Source: Paragordius varius
Lineage: Eukaryota > Nematomorpha
Direction: 5' to 3'
Assembly (NCBI GenBank): GCA_964247055.1
Contig: OZ176056.1
Location: 744,001-808,000 of the forward strand
DNA length: 64,000 bases
Numbering within the stretch: position 1 is the first letter of the stretch; each line of letters begins with the position of its first letter. The position numbers and the translations under genes are program-made. This document shows, piece after piece, positions 41,401 to 64,000 of this stretch. Under the pieces are notes generated by a model. That model was given only the letters and a program-made list of their open reading frames with translations, was not told where the DNA came from and did not search any database.

Positions 41401-43770
41401 CCCAATTCAGTAACAAGATAGACGGTGTTTTGGTTGTTAACGAGTTGAGAATTGATTGAAAACAGATTTTGCCGGACGGTTTATTGTAAGACTTGGCTAA
41501 CTTGAGTTTACTGTAAAGGACTAAACAGATTAAGGTATTATTGTGGACATCCACTCATCACCGAAGCCCCAATTCAGTAACAAGATAGACGGTGTTTTGG
41601 TTGTTAACGAGTTGAGAATTGATTGAAAACAGATTTTGCCGGACGGTTTATTATAAAGACTTGGCTAACTTGAGTTTACTGTAAAGGACTAAACAGATTA
41701 AAGTATTACTGTGTACATCCACTCATCACCGAAGCCGCCATTCAGTAACAAGATAGATGGTGTTTTGGTTGTTAACGAGTTGAGAATTGATTGAAAACAG
41801 ATTTTGCCGGACGGTTTATTGTAAAGACTTGGCTAACTTGAGTTTACTGTAAAGGACTAAACAGATTAAGGTATTATTGTGTACATCCACTCATCACCGA
41901 AGCCCCAATTCAGTAACAAGATAGACGGTGTTTTGGTTGTTAACGAGTTGAGAATTGATTGAAAACAGATTTTGCCGGACGGTTTATTGTAAGATTTGGC
42001 TAACTTGAGTTTACTGTAAAGGACTACACAGATTAAAGTATTATTGTGTACATCCACTCATCACCGAAGCCCCAATTCAGTAACAAGATAGACGGTGTTT
42101 TGGTTGTTAACGAGTTGAGAATCGATTGAAAACAGATTTTGCCGGACGGTTTATTGTAAGATTTGGCTAACTTGAGTTTACTGTAAACGACTAAACAGAT
42201 TAAGGTATTATTGTGTACATCCACTCATCACCGAAGCCCCAATTCAGTAACAAGATAGACGGTGTTTTGGTTGTTAACGAGTTGAGAATTGATTGAAAAC
42301 AGATTTTGCCGGACGGTTTATTGTAAGATTTGGCTAACTTGAGTTTATTGTAAAGGACTAAACAGATTAAGGTATTATTGTGTACATCCACTCATCACCG
42401 AAGCCCCAATTCAGTAACAAGATAGACGGTGTTTTGGTTGTTAACGAGTTGAGAATTGATTGAAAACAGATTTTGCCGGACGGTTTATTGTAAGATTTGG
42501 CTAACTTGAGTTTATTGTAAAAGACTAAACAGATTAAGGTATTATTGTGTACATCCACTCATCACCGAAGCCCCAATTCAGTAACAAGATAGATGGTGTT
42601 TTGGTTGTTAACGAGTTGAGAATTGATTGAAAACAGATTTTGCCGGACGGTTTATTGTAAAGACTTGGCTAACTTGAGTTTACTGTAAAGGACTAAACAG
42701 ATTAAAGTATTACTGTGTACATCCACTCATCACCGAAGCCGCCATTCAGTAACAAGATAGATGGTGTTTTGGTTGTTAACGAGTTGAGAATTGATTGAAA
42801 ACAGATTTTGCCGGACGGTTTATTGTAAAGACTTGGCTAACTTGAGTTTACTGTAAAGGACTAAACAGATTAAAGTATTATTGTGTACATCCACTCATCA
42901 CCGAAGCCCCAATTCAGTAACAAGATAGACGGTGTTTTAGGTGTTAACAAGTTGAGAATTGATTGAAAACAGATTTTGCCGGACGGTTTATTGTAAGATT
43001 TGGCTAAGTTTACTGTAAAGGACTAAACAGATTAAGGTATTATTGTGTACATCCACTCATCACCGAAGCCCCAATTCAGTAACAAGATAGACGGTGTTTT
43101 GGTTGTTAACGAGTTGAGAATTGATTGAAAACAGATTTTGCCGGACGGTTTATTGTAAGATTTGGCTAACTTGAGTTTATTGTAAAGGACTACACAGATT
43201 AAAGTATTATTGTGTACATCCACTCATCACCGAAGCCCCAATTCAGTAACAAGATAGACGGTGTTTTGGTTGTTAACGAGTTGAGAATCGATTGAAAACA
43301 GATTTTGCCGGACGGTTTATTGTAAGATTTGGCTAACTTGAGTTTACTGTAAACGACTAAACAGATTAAGGTATTATTGTGTACATCCACTCATCACCGA
43401 AGCCCCAATTCAGTAACAAGATAGACGGTGTTTTGGTTGTTAACGAGTTGAGAATTGATTGAAAACAGATTTTGCCGGACGGTTTATTGTAAGATTTGGC
43501 TAACTTGAGTTTATTGTAAAGGACTAAACAGATTAAGGTATTATTGTGTACATCCACTCATCACCGAAGCCCCAATTCAGTAACAAGATAGACGGTGTTT
43601 TGGTTGTTAACGAGTTGAGAATTGATTGAAAACAGATTTTGCCGGACGGTTTATTGTAAGATTTGGCTAACTTGAGTTTACTGTAAAGGACTAAATAGGT
43701 TACCGTTTTATTGTTTTTTACCACCACTCATCACCGAACCCACCGATTTTCAAAACAAGATAAGGTTGTA

Positions 43771-44760
43771 GGGTTGTATTCTATTTGTGTGTTATTATTT
43801 AAAAAACATTAACTTTAATAAAATGATTGTTGCTTAAATTATATATGCTCATGTTTTAATCATTTTGTACAATAACGAGAAAAAGCTATTTCACAAATAT
43901 TAATATTACAAACACAACATGGAAGAATTGAAAAATATTTTTTTAAAAGACTACTCTACTTATTCATAAATTATGATTCCCATAATTATAAAAATAAGCT
44001 AAACCAATTTACATCTCTAATCCCCTTTTCACAACCCAAAGAGTTAAATAAAAAAAACAAAAAAAGAAATGGTTATTTTTAATTTTTGCATGTTGTCTGT
44101 GTAAGTTAAATTACTGTAAGTTTCATACAAAAATTAGCGAAAATTTGAAAATATTAAAGATAATAACTTATAAGAAAATCGACTTTTTATAGGATATCCA
44201 CCTAGTGTGTAGGTCTCATATTTCTTCAAACCAATCTAAGTTTTGATATAAACCGACCTCCACAATCTGCTTGCAATTTACTTGTATAAGACAACCTTAA
44301 ACATCAATCTTGTTACTGAAAAATGGCGACTTTGGTAATCAGTGGATGTAAAACACAATAATACGATAATCTGCGTAGACCGTTACAGTAAAATCAAGTT
44401 AGATTCCTATCCGTAGGTTAGTGATAATAAATAAATTGATATTGATTAATGTATTACAACAAGTCATCTCCTAATATTTCTCAATTCAAACTGGGGTCCA
44501 TAAAATAAATCACGGGTAGATATTGAAACATCGGAGAGGGATCTTTTAGCAACAAAAGCGTAATGTAGAATATTAAGCAAATAAAACCCCAACATATTCG
44601 ATTAGGTATATATTTATATCTATTAGCCATAATAACTAAAATTTATTTGTAATTTCCAGGATATACTATAGATAGATCATCAAAAAAGGTTAGGTTAATC
44701 TGTAAATGTATTAATCAAACATATCACATCGTAGTTTAAACCACCGCCCGATAACCCATA
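43771..44760. other. Intergenic sequence after the satellite
   Basis: No gene recognised. It contains one inverted, decayed satellite monomer (44300-44402) and a partial MITE-like end near 44086-44117. Confidence 0.55.
44300..44402 (-). repeat. Isolated satellite monomer relic in inverse orientation
   Basis: Reading plus here matches the minus strand of the array: ATCTTGTTACTGAA, a GGCGACTTTGGTAATCAGTG segment like the array's GGGCTTCGGTGATGAGTG, GGATGTA..ACACAATAATAC, and TTACAGTAAAATCAAGTTAG. Several substitutions and small indels. It lies about 0.5 kb beyond the array edge. Confidence 0.75.
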
Positions 44761-44766
44761 TTTATT
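44761..44766 (-). promoter_or_regulatory. Candidate polyadenylation signal of the secreted-protein gene
   Basis: AATAAA on the minus strand about 40 nt after the stop codon at 44805. Such hexamers are common by chance in this AT-rich DNA. Confidence 0.35.
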
Positions 44767-44804
44767 TTATTTATATAATAGTTTTTTTTGATATAGTTTC
44801 ATGA

Positions 44805-44948
44805 TTAGCAGTGATTCGTTTGAACATAAACGCGATGGGAACTTGCTTCTGTGGATGCGGCATCTTGATCTATAAAGATTGGTCTAACCACAATCTCGTA
44901 TTCCGTATTGGGCGAAACATATGCGAAGCGATAATTATCAGAAACCGC
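44805..44948 (-). CDS. Secreted protein exon 6 with stop codon
   Basis: Acceptor TTTTAG/GCGGTT. Encodes 47 residues with SPNTEYEIVVRP and ends ..TNHC, then TAA. The plus-strand open frame over this region is a shadow. Confidence 0.85.
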   Translation of the reverse strand, partial: AVSDNYRFAYVSPNTEYEIVVRPIFIDQDAASTEASSHRVYVQTNHC

Positions 44949-46764
44949 CTAAAAAAAGAAATGCACACATTAGTTTTTATACAAATACATACATATTTTT
45001 GGGTCGTACGAATATATATATATATATATATATATATAAGAGAAATTGATGTAATACAGTAAAAATTGATTTATATACAGACAGAACATCTTCAAAATTT
45101 TTACAGTAAAAATTGAAATTATAGAGAGAAACAGTAAAAATTATATAAAGACATATTCTTTTTCAAGATAATCATACTATAAACCATTTAAAGAAATTAT
45201 TTTATTACAATTGGAAAATAACATAATTAATCGTATTACCAAAATACATTTTTTCATACTTTAAAATTCCAAACTATGAATAATATTTAAAAATACGTTT
45301 AATAAATTACAGCAGACTTTAAAAAAATATTGTCTTTATATTTTCACGTTCGTCCGTATAATTTCATGATTTACTGTAAAAAAGGCAAAATTATATAATA
45401 TAAATTTAGACAACTAGTTATAAAACGTACTCGTCTGCCTTTATATTATGATTCAAATATGACTCCTGTTAACCACACATACATTGTCATAAAAACTTAT
45501 ATTTCGTCGTTTAAAACCGAAAATATTTATAGTTTCAGATTTTGGGTAAAAAAGCTTGTCATAAATTTAAAATTATAAAAATTTATCAAAAATATACCGA
45601 AATAAATCCTCTTCTAGCAGGTAAATCTTTCCCCGGGCTACTCAAAAAAATGTCTAGGCCACGGATGTCTTTTGCTTTTTCAGGATAATTAATTAAGGGG
45701 TTGGCAAGAAAAACTAATAAATCTAGAGAATTTGTATTTCCAGCGGTTGTGCCATTTATTAGGGACACGCCTTTTATTTTGACCACCCACCTGGACAAAT
45801 CTATAACGTTAAAAGAATGAAATATAGACGTAAGATTACAAAGTTTAATGTATATTACCTTCTTGATTAAGAACATATTGTCCTGCATTGTTAAGACTAA
45901 CTACACCATATATCATAAATAAATTTAATATTAAATCTCATGATCAAATACACATGGCGAGTTTTTCAATAATTTTTGCCAGAGAGCATATAAGGCAAAG
46001 GGCAATATAATTGGCCTATCGTAATTTTTTTAGGCTTTTAATTAATGTTATTCGCTAAGAATAGACAACATTAAATTAAAAAACTAGCCATGTTTATTAT
46101 TTATTTACACTGTATAAGAAAGTATTTTAAAAATAGGATATAAACTACCCTAGCTTGATAAATGGTTTCCCTAGTCTAACTTTAAATACATTCATTACCT
46201 GATATGCGTTTAAAAGCTGAATATGCTCCGATAAGCGGTAGATTTTCATAAGCAGGTGTAACCTTAACCAAATACTCGGTGGACAAAGTGAGTCCCTTGA
46301 TTTCGAATTGAGTTTGCTAATACAAAAATTTTTTAAATTAAACGGCCCAAAATTTATTAGTTTAATTTAGAGCTTATTATTACTTGTCCTATGGTACCGG
46401 ATTTAAGGGCATCGCCTTCATAAAGATGAGATGAGTTATAATAAGCATAAATGTAATAATTGTATCTGCTAAACCCTTCAAGATTTCTAGGATCCTGGAA
46501 AAAGACCAACATAGTGTAAGTATTTAGGCCTGGGTTGACTGACAAAATGCACATATCTAACATCTGAATACCCTTTTCGGATGTCTCAAACAAACTACAT
46601 TTCTTTTCCAAATCTATTTTTAAACAAGTAAAATTAATTTATTACCATAACATTTTTCACTCATTTTTAAACACCATAATTATAAAATATTTTATTTTAC
46701 TTGATTGAGTTAGACATTGGCCTGATATAATGCTAAGAATAAGAAAAATAGCAGCTAGATACAT
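44805..46764 (-). CDS. Secreted two-domain (fibronectin III-like) protein, complete, six exons
   Basis: Six exons join in frame to a 266-residue protein: 46764-46701, 46613-46384, 46316-46199, 45900-45859, 45800-45598, 44948-44805 (stop included). All introns are GT-AG. Residues 1-17 (MYLAAIFLILSIISGQC) are a clear signal peptide and there is no membrane segment or GPI tail, so it should be secreted. Residues ~25-137 and ~150-266 look like two diverged copies of one beta-rich domain. Each ends with an S.TEY-V-V-P strand pattern (LSTEYLVKVTP and SPNTEYEIVVRP) followed by a short polar tail, which resembles the end of a fibronectin type III fold. Cysteines are few (17, 27, 43, 266). Sequons NSS and NGT are present. 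I recognise no named family. A MITE sits in the last intron. Confidence 0.85.
45012..45038. repeat. (TA)n microsatellite in the last intron of the secreted-protein gene
   Basis: About 27 bp of alternating T/A beside the MITE at 45057. Confidence 0.9.
45057..45376. mobile_element. MITE, CAGTAAAAATTG family (copy 3), in the last intron of the secreted-protein gene
   Basis: CAGTAAAAATTGA at 45057 and the inverse end ..ATTTACTG at 45376, both flanked by TA. A second copy of the left end (ACAGTAAAAATTGAAATTAT) lies 50 bp inside. A (TA)n tract at 45012-45038 adjoins it. Confidence 0.7.
45598..45800 (-). CDS. Secreted protein exon 5
   Basis: Acceptor TTATAG/ATTTGT, donor ATTTCG/GTATAT. Encodes 67 residues, including WVVKIKGVSL and a NGT sequon, the first part of domain 2. 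Confidence 0.85.
45859..45900 (-). CDS. Secreted protein exon 4 (42-nt microexon)
   Basis: Acceptor GTGTAG/TTAGTC, donor AAGAAG/GTAATA. Encodes SLNNAGQYVLNQE and keeps the frame (phase 1 to phase 1), forming the hinge between the two domains. Confidence 0.75.
46199..46316 (-). CDS. Secreted protein exon 3
   Basis: Acceptor TATTAG/CAAACT, donor ATCAG/GTAATG. Encodes 39 residues including GLTLSTEYLVKVTP, the fibronectin III-like strand of domain 1. Confidence 0.85.
46384..46613 (-). CDS. Secreted protein exon 2
   Basis: Acceptor ..AAATAG/AT, donor ACAA/GTAATA. Encodes 76 residues of the first domain, Tyr-rich near the end, with one NSS sequon. Confidence 0.85.
46701..46764 (-). CDS. Secreted protein exon 1 (signal peptide)
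   Basis: ATG at 46764-46762, then MYLAAIFLILSIISGQC and four more residues. Donor CAA/GTAAAA. This start is chosen because it gives an ideal signal peptide and joins in frame (phase 1) to exon 2. Confidence 0.85.
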
Positions 46765-48872
46765 TGTTTTGGGGCGTAGGATGTAATTTGTCCGTAAAAA
46801 GTTTTTTTTAAAAAAAATTAAAAAAATTTAAAATAAAAATAAAATCGAAAATACCCCAATGTATATACTAACTCTATATTAAATAAATATAAAAGACTCC
46901 TACTTCCGCATTTGGCCTGTTGTCAATTACTAAATCACATATAATTATAATTGAATGTAAAAATTCAAATATTTATTTTAACACCACTCCTGACCGGTGT
47001 TAAACATTAAATATTATCAATCAATCACTAATTTAGTTAAAAAATTTCTATATTGAAAATTTGATTTTTTTATTTACATATAAGGCAACTAACTATTAAT
47101 AAGGCAACTGAAAAATTAACACACACTGTCAAGGTCACAACCAATGTTAGATATGTCGCAATACAAACAAATCTATTTTGTTTCACTAATTTTAATGAAA
47201 TTAGGTATATAAGTTTTATTTAAAGAGTTTTAGTATATTTAATTAGTCATGTGCCCATGTCTCGTTGTATTGAAAATTATTATAAAGGTAAAAATAAAAT
47301 GAGTGTTTCGAATTTTTTTTGGATTTTGAAAAAAAGCATATATATAAAATATATTAATTTATGGTTTTATACAACATTATTTTTGCAAAAATTCAGTTAA
47401 GACCTACTTTAAATCATTTGACGATTTATTGCATAGGAAGAGCTGGAAAATGAATAGCAAAAAACTCACAAGAGTTAAGATCTGACTTTTAAATTAATGT
47501 TTGAAAAAATGGAATCTCTTATCTTTATATTTTATTTCGATTTCTTTTATTCTATAAAGATTATTTATTTTTAGCAGATATAGTTTATTCTATGACTTTG
47601 GCTTTTATGTCTAAGATGACGTGCGTGTGTGTAGCTTTATATTCCAAACCTCAATCTGGTAACTGAACTATTGTTTTAAAAGATAATTTAGTTAAAATTT
47701 AAATATTAACCATTTTTTTGTATTTGTGTATAAGGCTAATTAAAGTTTTTAATGACAGCTCCAAACACGATTGAGTTAAACAGCTGAAAATCAATAAATA
47801 TCAAGTTTTTGCTGGTAAAACCTGAAAGCTTACTAAAATAGAATTATATGCCTATTATTATAATAGCGATTTAAATTAAACTTGAAGAAAAAATGGCGGA
47901 AGCGGGGCCGGTAAATTTGAACATTTTAATTTTTTTTAAAAAAAATTTGTATTATGTGCTTAAAAGGCAAAAAAGTATATTTTTAAATTCCGCTCAGTAC
48001 CTTAAATACTTTCATATTCAATACCAAATCGCTCTAAATATATAACTAAAGGTCATTAAGTGTTAATACTCTAATTTTGAAATCAAATATTTAAACACTG
48101 AAAGAATAAATGTTTAATAGGCTTTATAAACATTTTAAAATTTGTTGTTTTTTTATATTGAAAAACCTTACACACATTAAAACGCTTTAACCGAATTTAA
48201 AAATAATACGGTGGTTTTCTTTTTCTTCCCATTTAATCTGAAATAAGACTGCTATTTTCCAATGCAGCTTTGAACAAAAATATTTAAGGACTATAAATTT
48301 GTGTCATATAAGTAAAAGAATTTGATTTAATACCCAAAGAAAATCATATAAGCTATTGCTTACTAATTCGTAAATCCTGATTTAAATCGTTTTTTTTGTA
48401 AAATGTATGTATAGAATGCTCAGAGTCACCAACCCAATCATAAAAATATAATAGCTTTAAAATTTTTCATATCTCCATAAAAACATTTCAAGATCAACTT
48501 TGTATGTTAAATTACACACAAATAAATTTTGTGTTTTTTGGTTTAACCTAACTCATTATCATGAAAATGGCAATGTATTGTTTTATTCTAATTTTTAACA
48601 AGGTTTTATCAAATGTTTTAAAAAATATGTTTTAAAACATAATTTATTTTTTGACATTAAAATAATGTTGAAGGAACTATTTGAAAAGTCGCGTAAATAA
48701 TGTGTAAATGGTGTATAAACAACCAAAAAAGGTTAAGATGTATGAAAAAAAACCAAATTTGTCCTTGATTTTACCTTTTCGTAGAAAATCAAATATATAT
48801 AAAAAGTGTGTTGGCAATTTACATTTGTGTTTATTCCCTTTGCTACCAAAAATAATAAGGTTTATTTTAAAA

Positions 48873-48918
48873 CGGGGGTGTCCAACACGCGCGGCCCAGC
48901 CCGCAAAAAATTTGGAAA
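48873..48918. mobile_element. hAT-type terminal fragment
   Basis: CGGGGGTGTCCAACACGCGC, then GGCCCAGCCCGCAAAAAATT, closely resembles the right end of the element at 12026-12578 (read inverted). The other end is not identified. Confidence 0.45.
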
Positions 48919-49434
48919 CCAAATATTTTCACTAAAATATGTGCTAAAAAACTCAGCTTGTGCATTTTATTGTTGGTTAAGTAAATTTATAGCGTAATAG
49001 GAATAAATTTAAATGTTAACATAAATTGCTATAATATTCTCAAAATTTAACATTACAAAATATCCAAATTAAATTAAGCTGTAAATTCTTACGTTATGTG
49101 CAATATGTGATTGAGTAGCAGAATTTTTCACATTTAATAAACTCTTTTATTTGACTGGCTATAAATTTACTTAATAGACATATGCATACTGTATTTTTGA
49201 ATAATTGCATTTTGAAGTCTTAATGAAATCTATTAAATTATTTATGAATGCTCCTACATTTTAGAGTATGGCCCACAAAAGACCATTTATGTTGGTCATC
49301 CAAGTTTTAAAACGCCATAATTTGAAAATATTATTAAACTTTTGTCCTGTATTTAATTTAATTTTTTACTGAAAATTGTATTAGCGCAGTTTCATGTATC
49401 CTTTATTTTTTTAATTTATTCATTAAATGGGTAT

Positions 49435-49554
49435 AAATATTTGGTAAAGAATGGAAAAAACAAGAGCTCTATGGAAATTCTTATACTCTTTTAATGAATA
49501 TGATATTGTTAATACCATAGAGCTCTTGTTTTTTCCATTCTTTACCAAATATTT
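49435..49554. mobile_element. Perfect foldback element, 120 bp
   Basis: Two 40-bp arms, AAATATTTGGTAAAGAATGG continuing to GAGCTCTATGG, are exact inverted copies, separated by a 40-bp loop. The arms extend a few bases further with one mismatch. No coding capacity. This could be a MITE or a young hairpin-forming palindrome. Confidence 0.8.
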
Positions 49555-49949
49555 GTACACATTTAACGAAAAAAAATAAATTTTGTATAGATGACTGTAA
49601 AACAAAAAAGGACATTATAAATATAATTTATTTGCATAGTTTGATATACAAGCAAATGTCTCTTGTGTGAAACAAAAAATATATGAAAATCACAAAATTT
49701 ATTGCACAAAAATGTTAGTTGATGTGATAATCTTTCTGGAATTTTGAATATTTTCAAGCAAAGAGATGGAAATACTAAAACAGATTGATTGCATTGAATG
49801 TGCTTCTTTATGACACATTTTATAATTTTTTCCTGTTAACAGACCTAAACAAAGATGCATTAAAACATATATATATATGACAAAGTATTTTTTTAAAACT
49901 ATTTTTTTAATTTAACATAACTACTAATTGGTTTAAATGGCAAAATAAG

Positions 49950-49950
<1 letters not shown>

Positions 49951-49983
<33 letters not shown>
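49951..49983. repeat. (TA)n microsatellite
   Basis: About 33 bp of alternating A/T. Confidence 0.9.
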
Positions 49984-49986
<3 letters not shown>

Positions 49987-50611
49987 CAAAAATATTATTA
50001 TGTATTATACAATTGTATAATTTAATAATTGATTTAAGAAAAATTAAGGTTAAAAAGCATGACTTTCTTATGAAGACAAATATTTAACTTTAAGTCATTT
50101 ACGTTTTGCCTGTATAATTTCAATTTTTAATGGATTATATATTACTTTTTAAGGAATACTTACTCTTAATGATAAATATTATGATCTTCTTTCTAAAATT
50201 AATTAGAAAATACTCGAAAAGACTCTATATTTGTTTGATCGGAATTTTATATATATATATAAGAAATTAGAATAAATCAAATATATATCGATTAAAAATT
50301 GGATCCCATTTGATAATATTTTTCCATAAATTTTTTTATTAATTTTCATTAAAGCGGCCATATTTTGCGCGGCCCGCGAATAAGGATATCCATAAGCAAA
50401 ATATGAATTAATTTATTATATTTCATATATAATACATTAAAATACAAACACAAATACAATATTTCCTATAATATCCAACAATTGGCAACAAACTAGAAAA
50501 AATCGTTATATTGTTTGCATTTTACAGTCTTAAATAAAATAAATTAATCAATATTCCCATATACATTTCAAATGAGGCCCGCGAAGCCATTAACCTTAAA
50601 CATGCCCAAAG

Positions 50612-63966
<13,355 letters not shown>

Positions 63967-64000
63967 CTAAAAAATTGACAAATATTAGAAATTTAAATAA

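Larger units (their letters stand above)
17011..43770. repeat. Satellite array, 167-bp monomer, about 160 copies
   Basis: Head-to-tail copies of a 167-bp monomer, recognisable by CATCCACTCATCACCGAAGC, CAGTAACAAGATAGACGG, GTTGTTAACGAGTTGAGAAT and TTGCCGGACGGTTTATTGTA. Most copies differ by only a few bases. Length variants are 164 bp (a short deletion at the AAAACAGATTTTGCC step, e.g. near 19085, 21588, 26932, 28934, 34279) and 168 bp (TTGTAAAGACTTGG). The first four units (17.01-17.65 kb) and the last unit (after 43.70 kb) are the most diverged, as expected at satellite edges. The array is richer in GC than its flanks. The monomer is close to nucleosomal length, as centromeric satellites often are, but no CENP-B box-like motif was seen. 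A 63-codon open frame recurs on the minus strand in most monomers (see findings). Confidence 0.97.
46765..50611. other. Region between the two genes: repeats only
   Basis: I find no further exon. It includes a hAT-type end (48873-48918), a perfect foldback (49435-49554), a (TA)n tract (49951-49983), a partial MITE end with ACGTTTTGCCTGTATAATTT near 50100-50130 and GC-richer hAT-like scraps (CGCGGCCCGCGAA at about 50370, GAGGCCCGCGAAGCC at about 50574). Open frames here on both strands cross these repeats and are not convincing. Confidence 0.5.

Noticed and set aside
17491-43727. Dozens of near-identical 62-64-residue minus-strand proteins
   Set aside because: They are a by-product of the 167-bp satellite: the frame changes with every unit, length variants destroy it without compensation, and no domain or signal is present. 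Kept only as a low-interest finding.
17011-43770. CRISPR-like regular repeats
   Set aside because: The whole 167-bp unit is repeated with no unique spacers, and the DNA is eukaryotic.
17011-43770. CENP-B box in the satellite
   Set aside because: No sequence matching the TTCG....A..CGGG core was found in the consensus on either strand, so a centromeric role rests only on monomer length and organisation.
44811-45062. 83-residue plus-strand frame
   Set aside because: It is the complement of exon 6 of the secreted-protein gene and then runs through a (TA)n tract.
48677-48997. Overlapping frames of 63-81 residues on both strands
   Set aside because: They cross a hAT-type terminal fragment and have no domain or splice support.

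Overview
The window is AT-rich nuclear DNA from an animal. Evidence for an animal: spliced genes with GT-AG introns, a G-protein-coupled receptor kinase (a metazoan-type family), many (TA)n tracts, and Helitron, hAT and MITE debris. I cannot fix the phylum. Both genes and all their exons lie on the minus strand.

Layout. 1-17.0 kb has no gene I can support. It holds a non-autonomous Helitron family (1.86-2.80 kb, a rearranged cluster at 7.0-10.0 kb, and a 5' fragment at 15.1 kb), several small inverted-repeat elements, and the C-terminal end of a decayed hAT transposase (15.5-15.9 kb). 17.0-43.8 kb is one continuous satellite of about 160 head-to-tail copies of a 167-bp monomer. Rare variants recur at fixed lags of 7,346 bp and 2,340 bp, which shows nested higher-order repeats. 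A lone decayed monomer lies in the opposite orientation at 44.3 kb.

44.8-46.8 kb is a complete six-exon gene for a 266-residue secreted protein with two similar beta-sandwich-like (fibronectin III-like) halves. 46.8-50.6 kb is repeat debris without a gene. 50.6-64.0 kb is the 3' part of a GRK gene of the GRK4/5/6 type, with 13 exons in the window. It includes the end of the RGS-homology region, the whole kinase domain, the AGC/GRK tail and a basic C-terminal helix. The 5' exons lie beyond 64,000. Every exon junction keeps the reading frame. The kinase domain carries two long Asn/Lys/Ser/Thr-rich insertions, one encoded by its own small exons.

The most unusual structure is in the GRK introns. 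The intron upstream of the glycine-loop exon holds a tandem array (60.5-63.4 kb) of about 15 copies of that exon's own first ~50 bp together with its splice acceptor. Thirteen keep the acceptor AG, and many are followed by a weak donor-like AAG/GT, so each resembles a stop-containing pseudo-exon. Two or three decayed copies of the donor end of the next exon lie in the following intron (58.6-58.9 kb). I did not recognise this arrangement from any family I know. Whether it affects splicing is inference.
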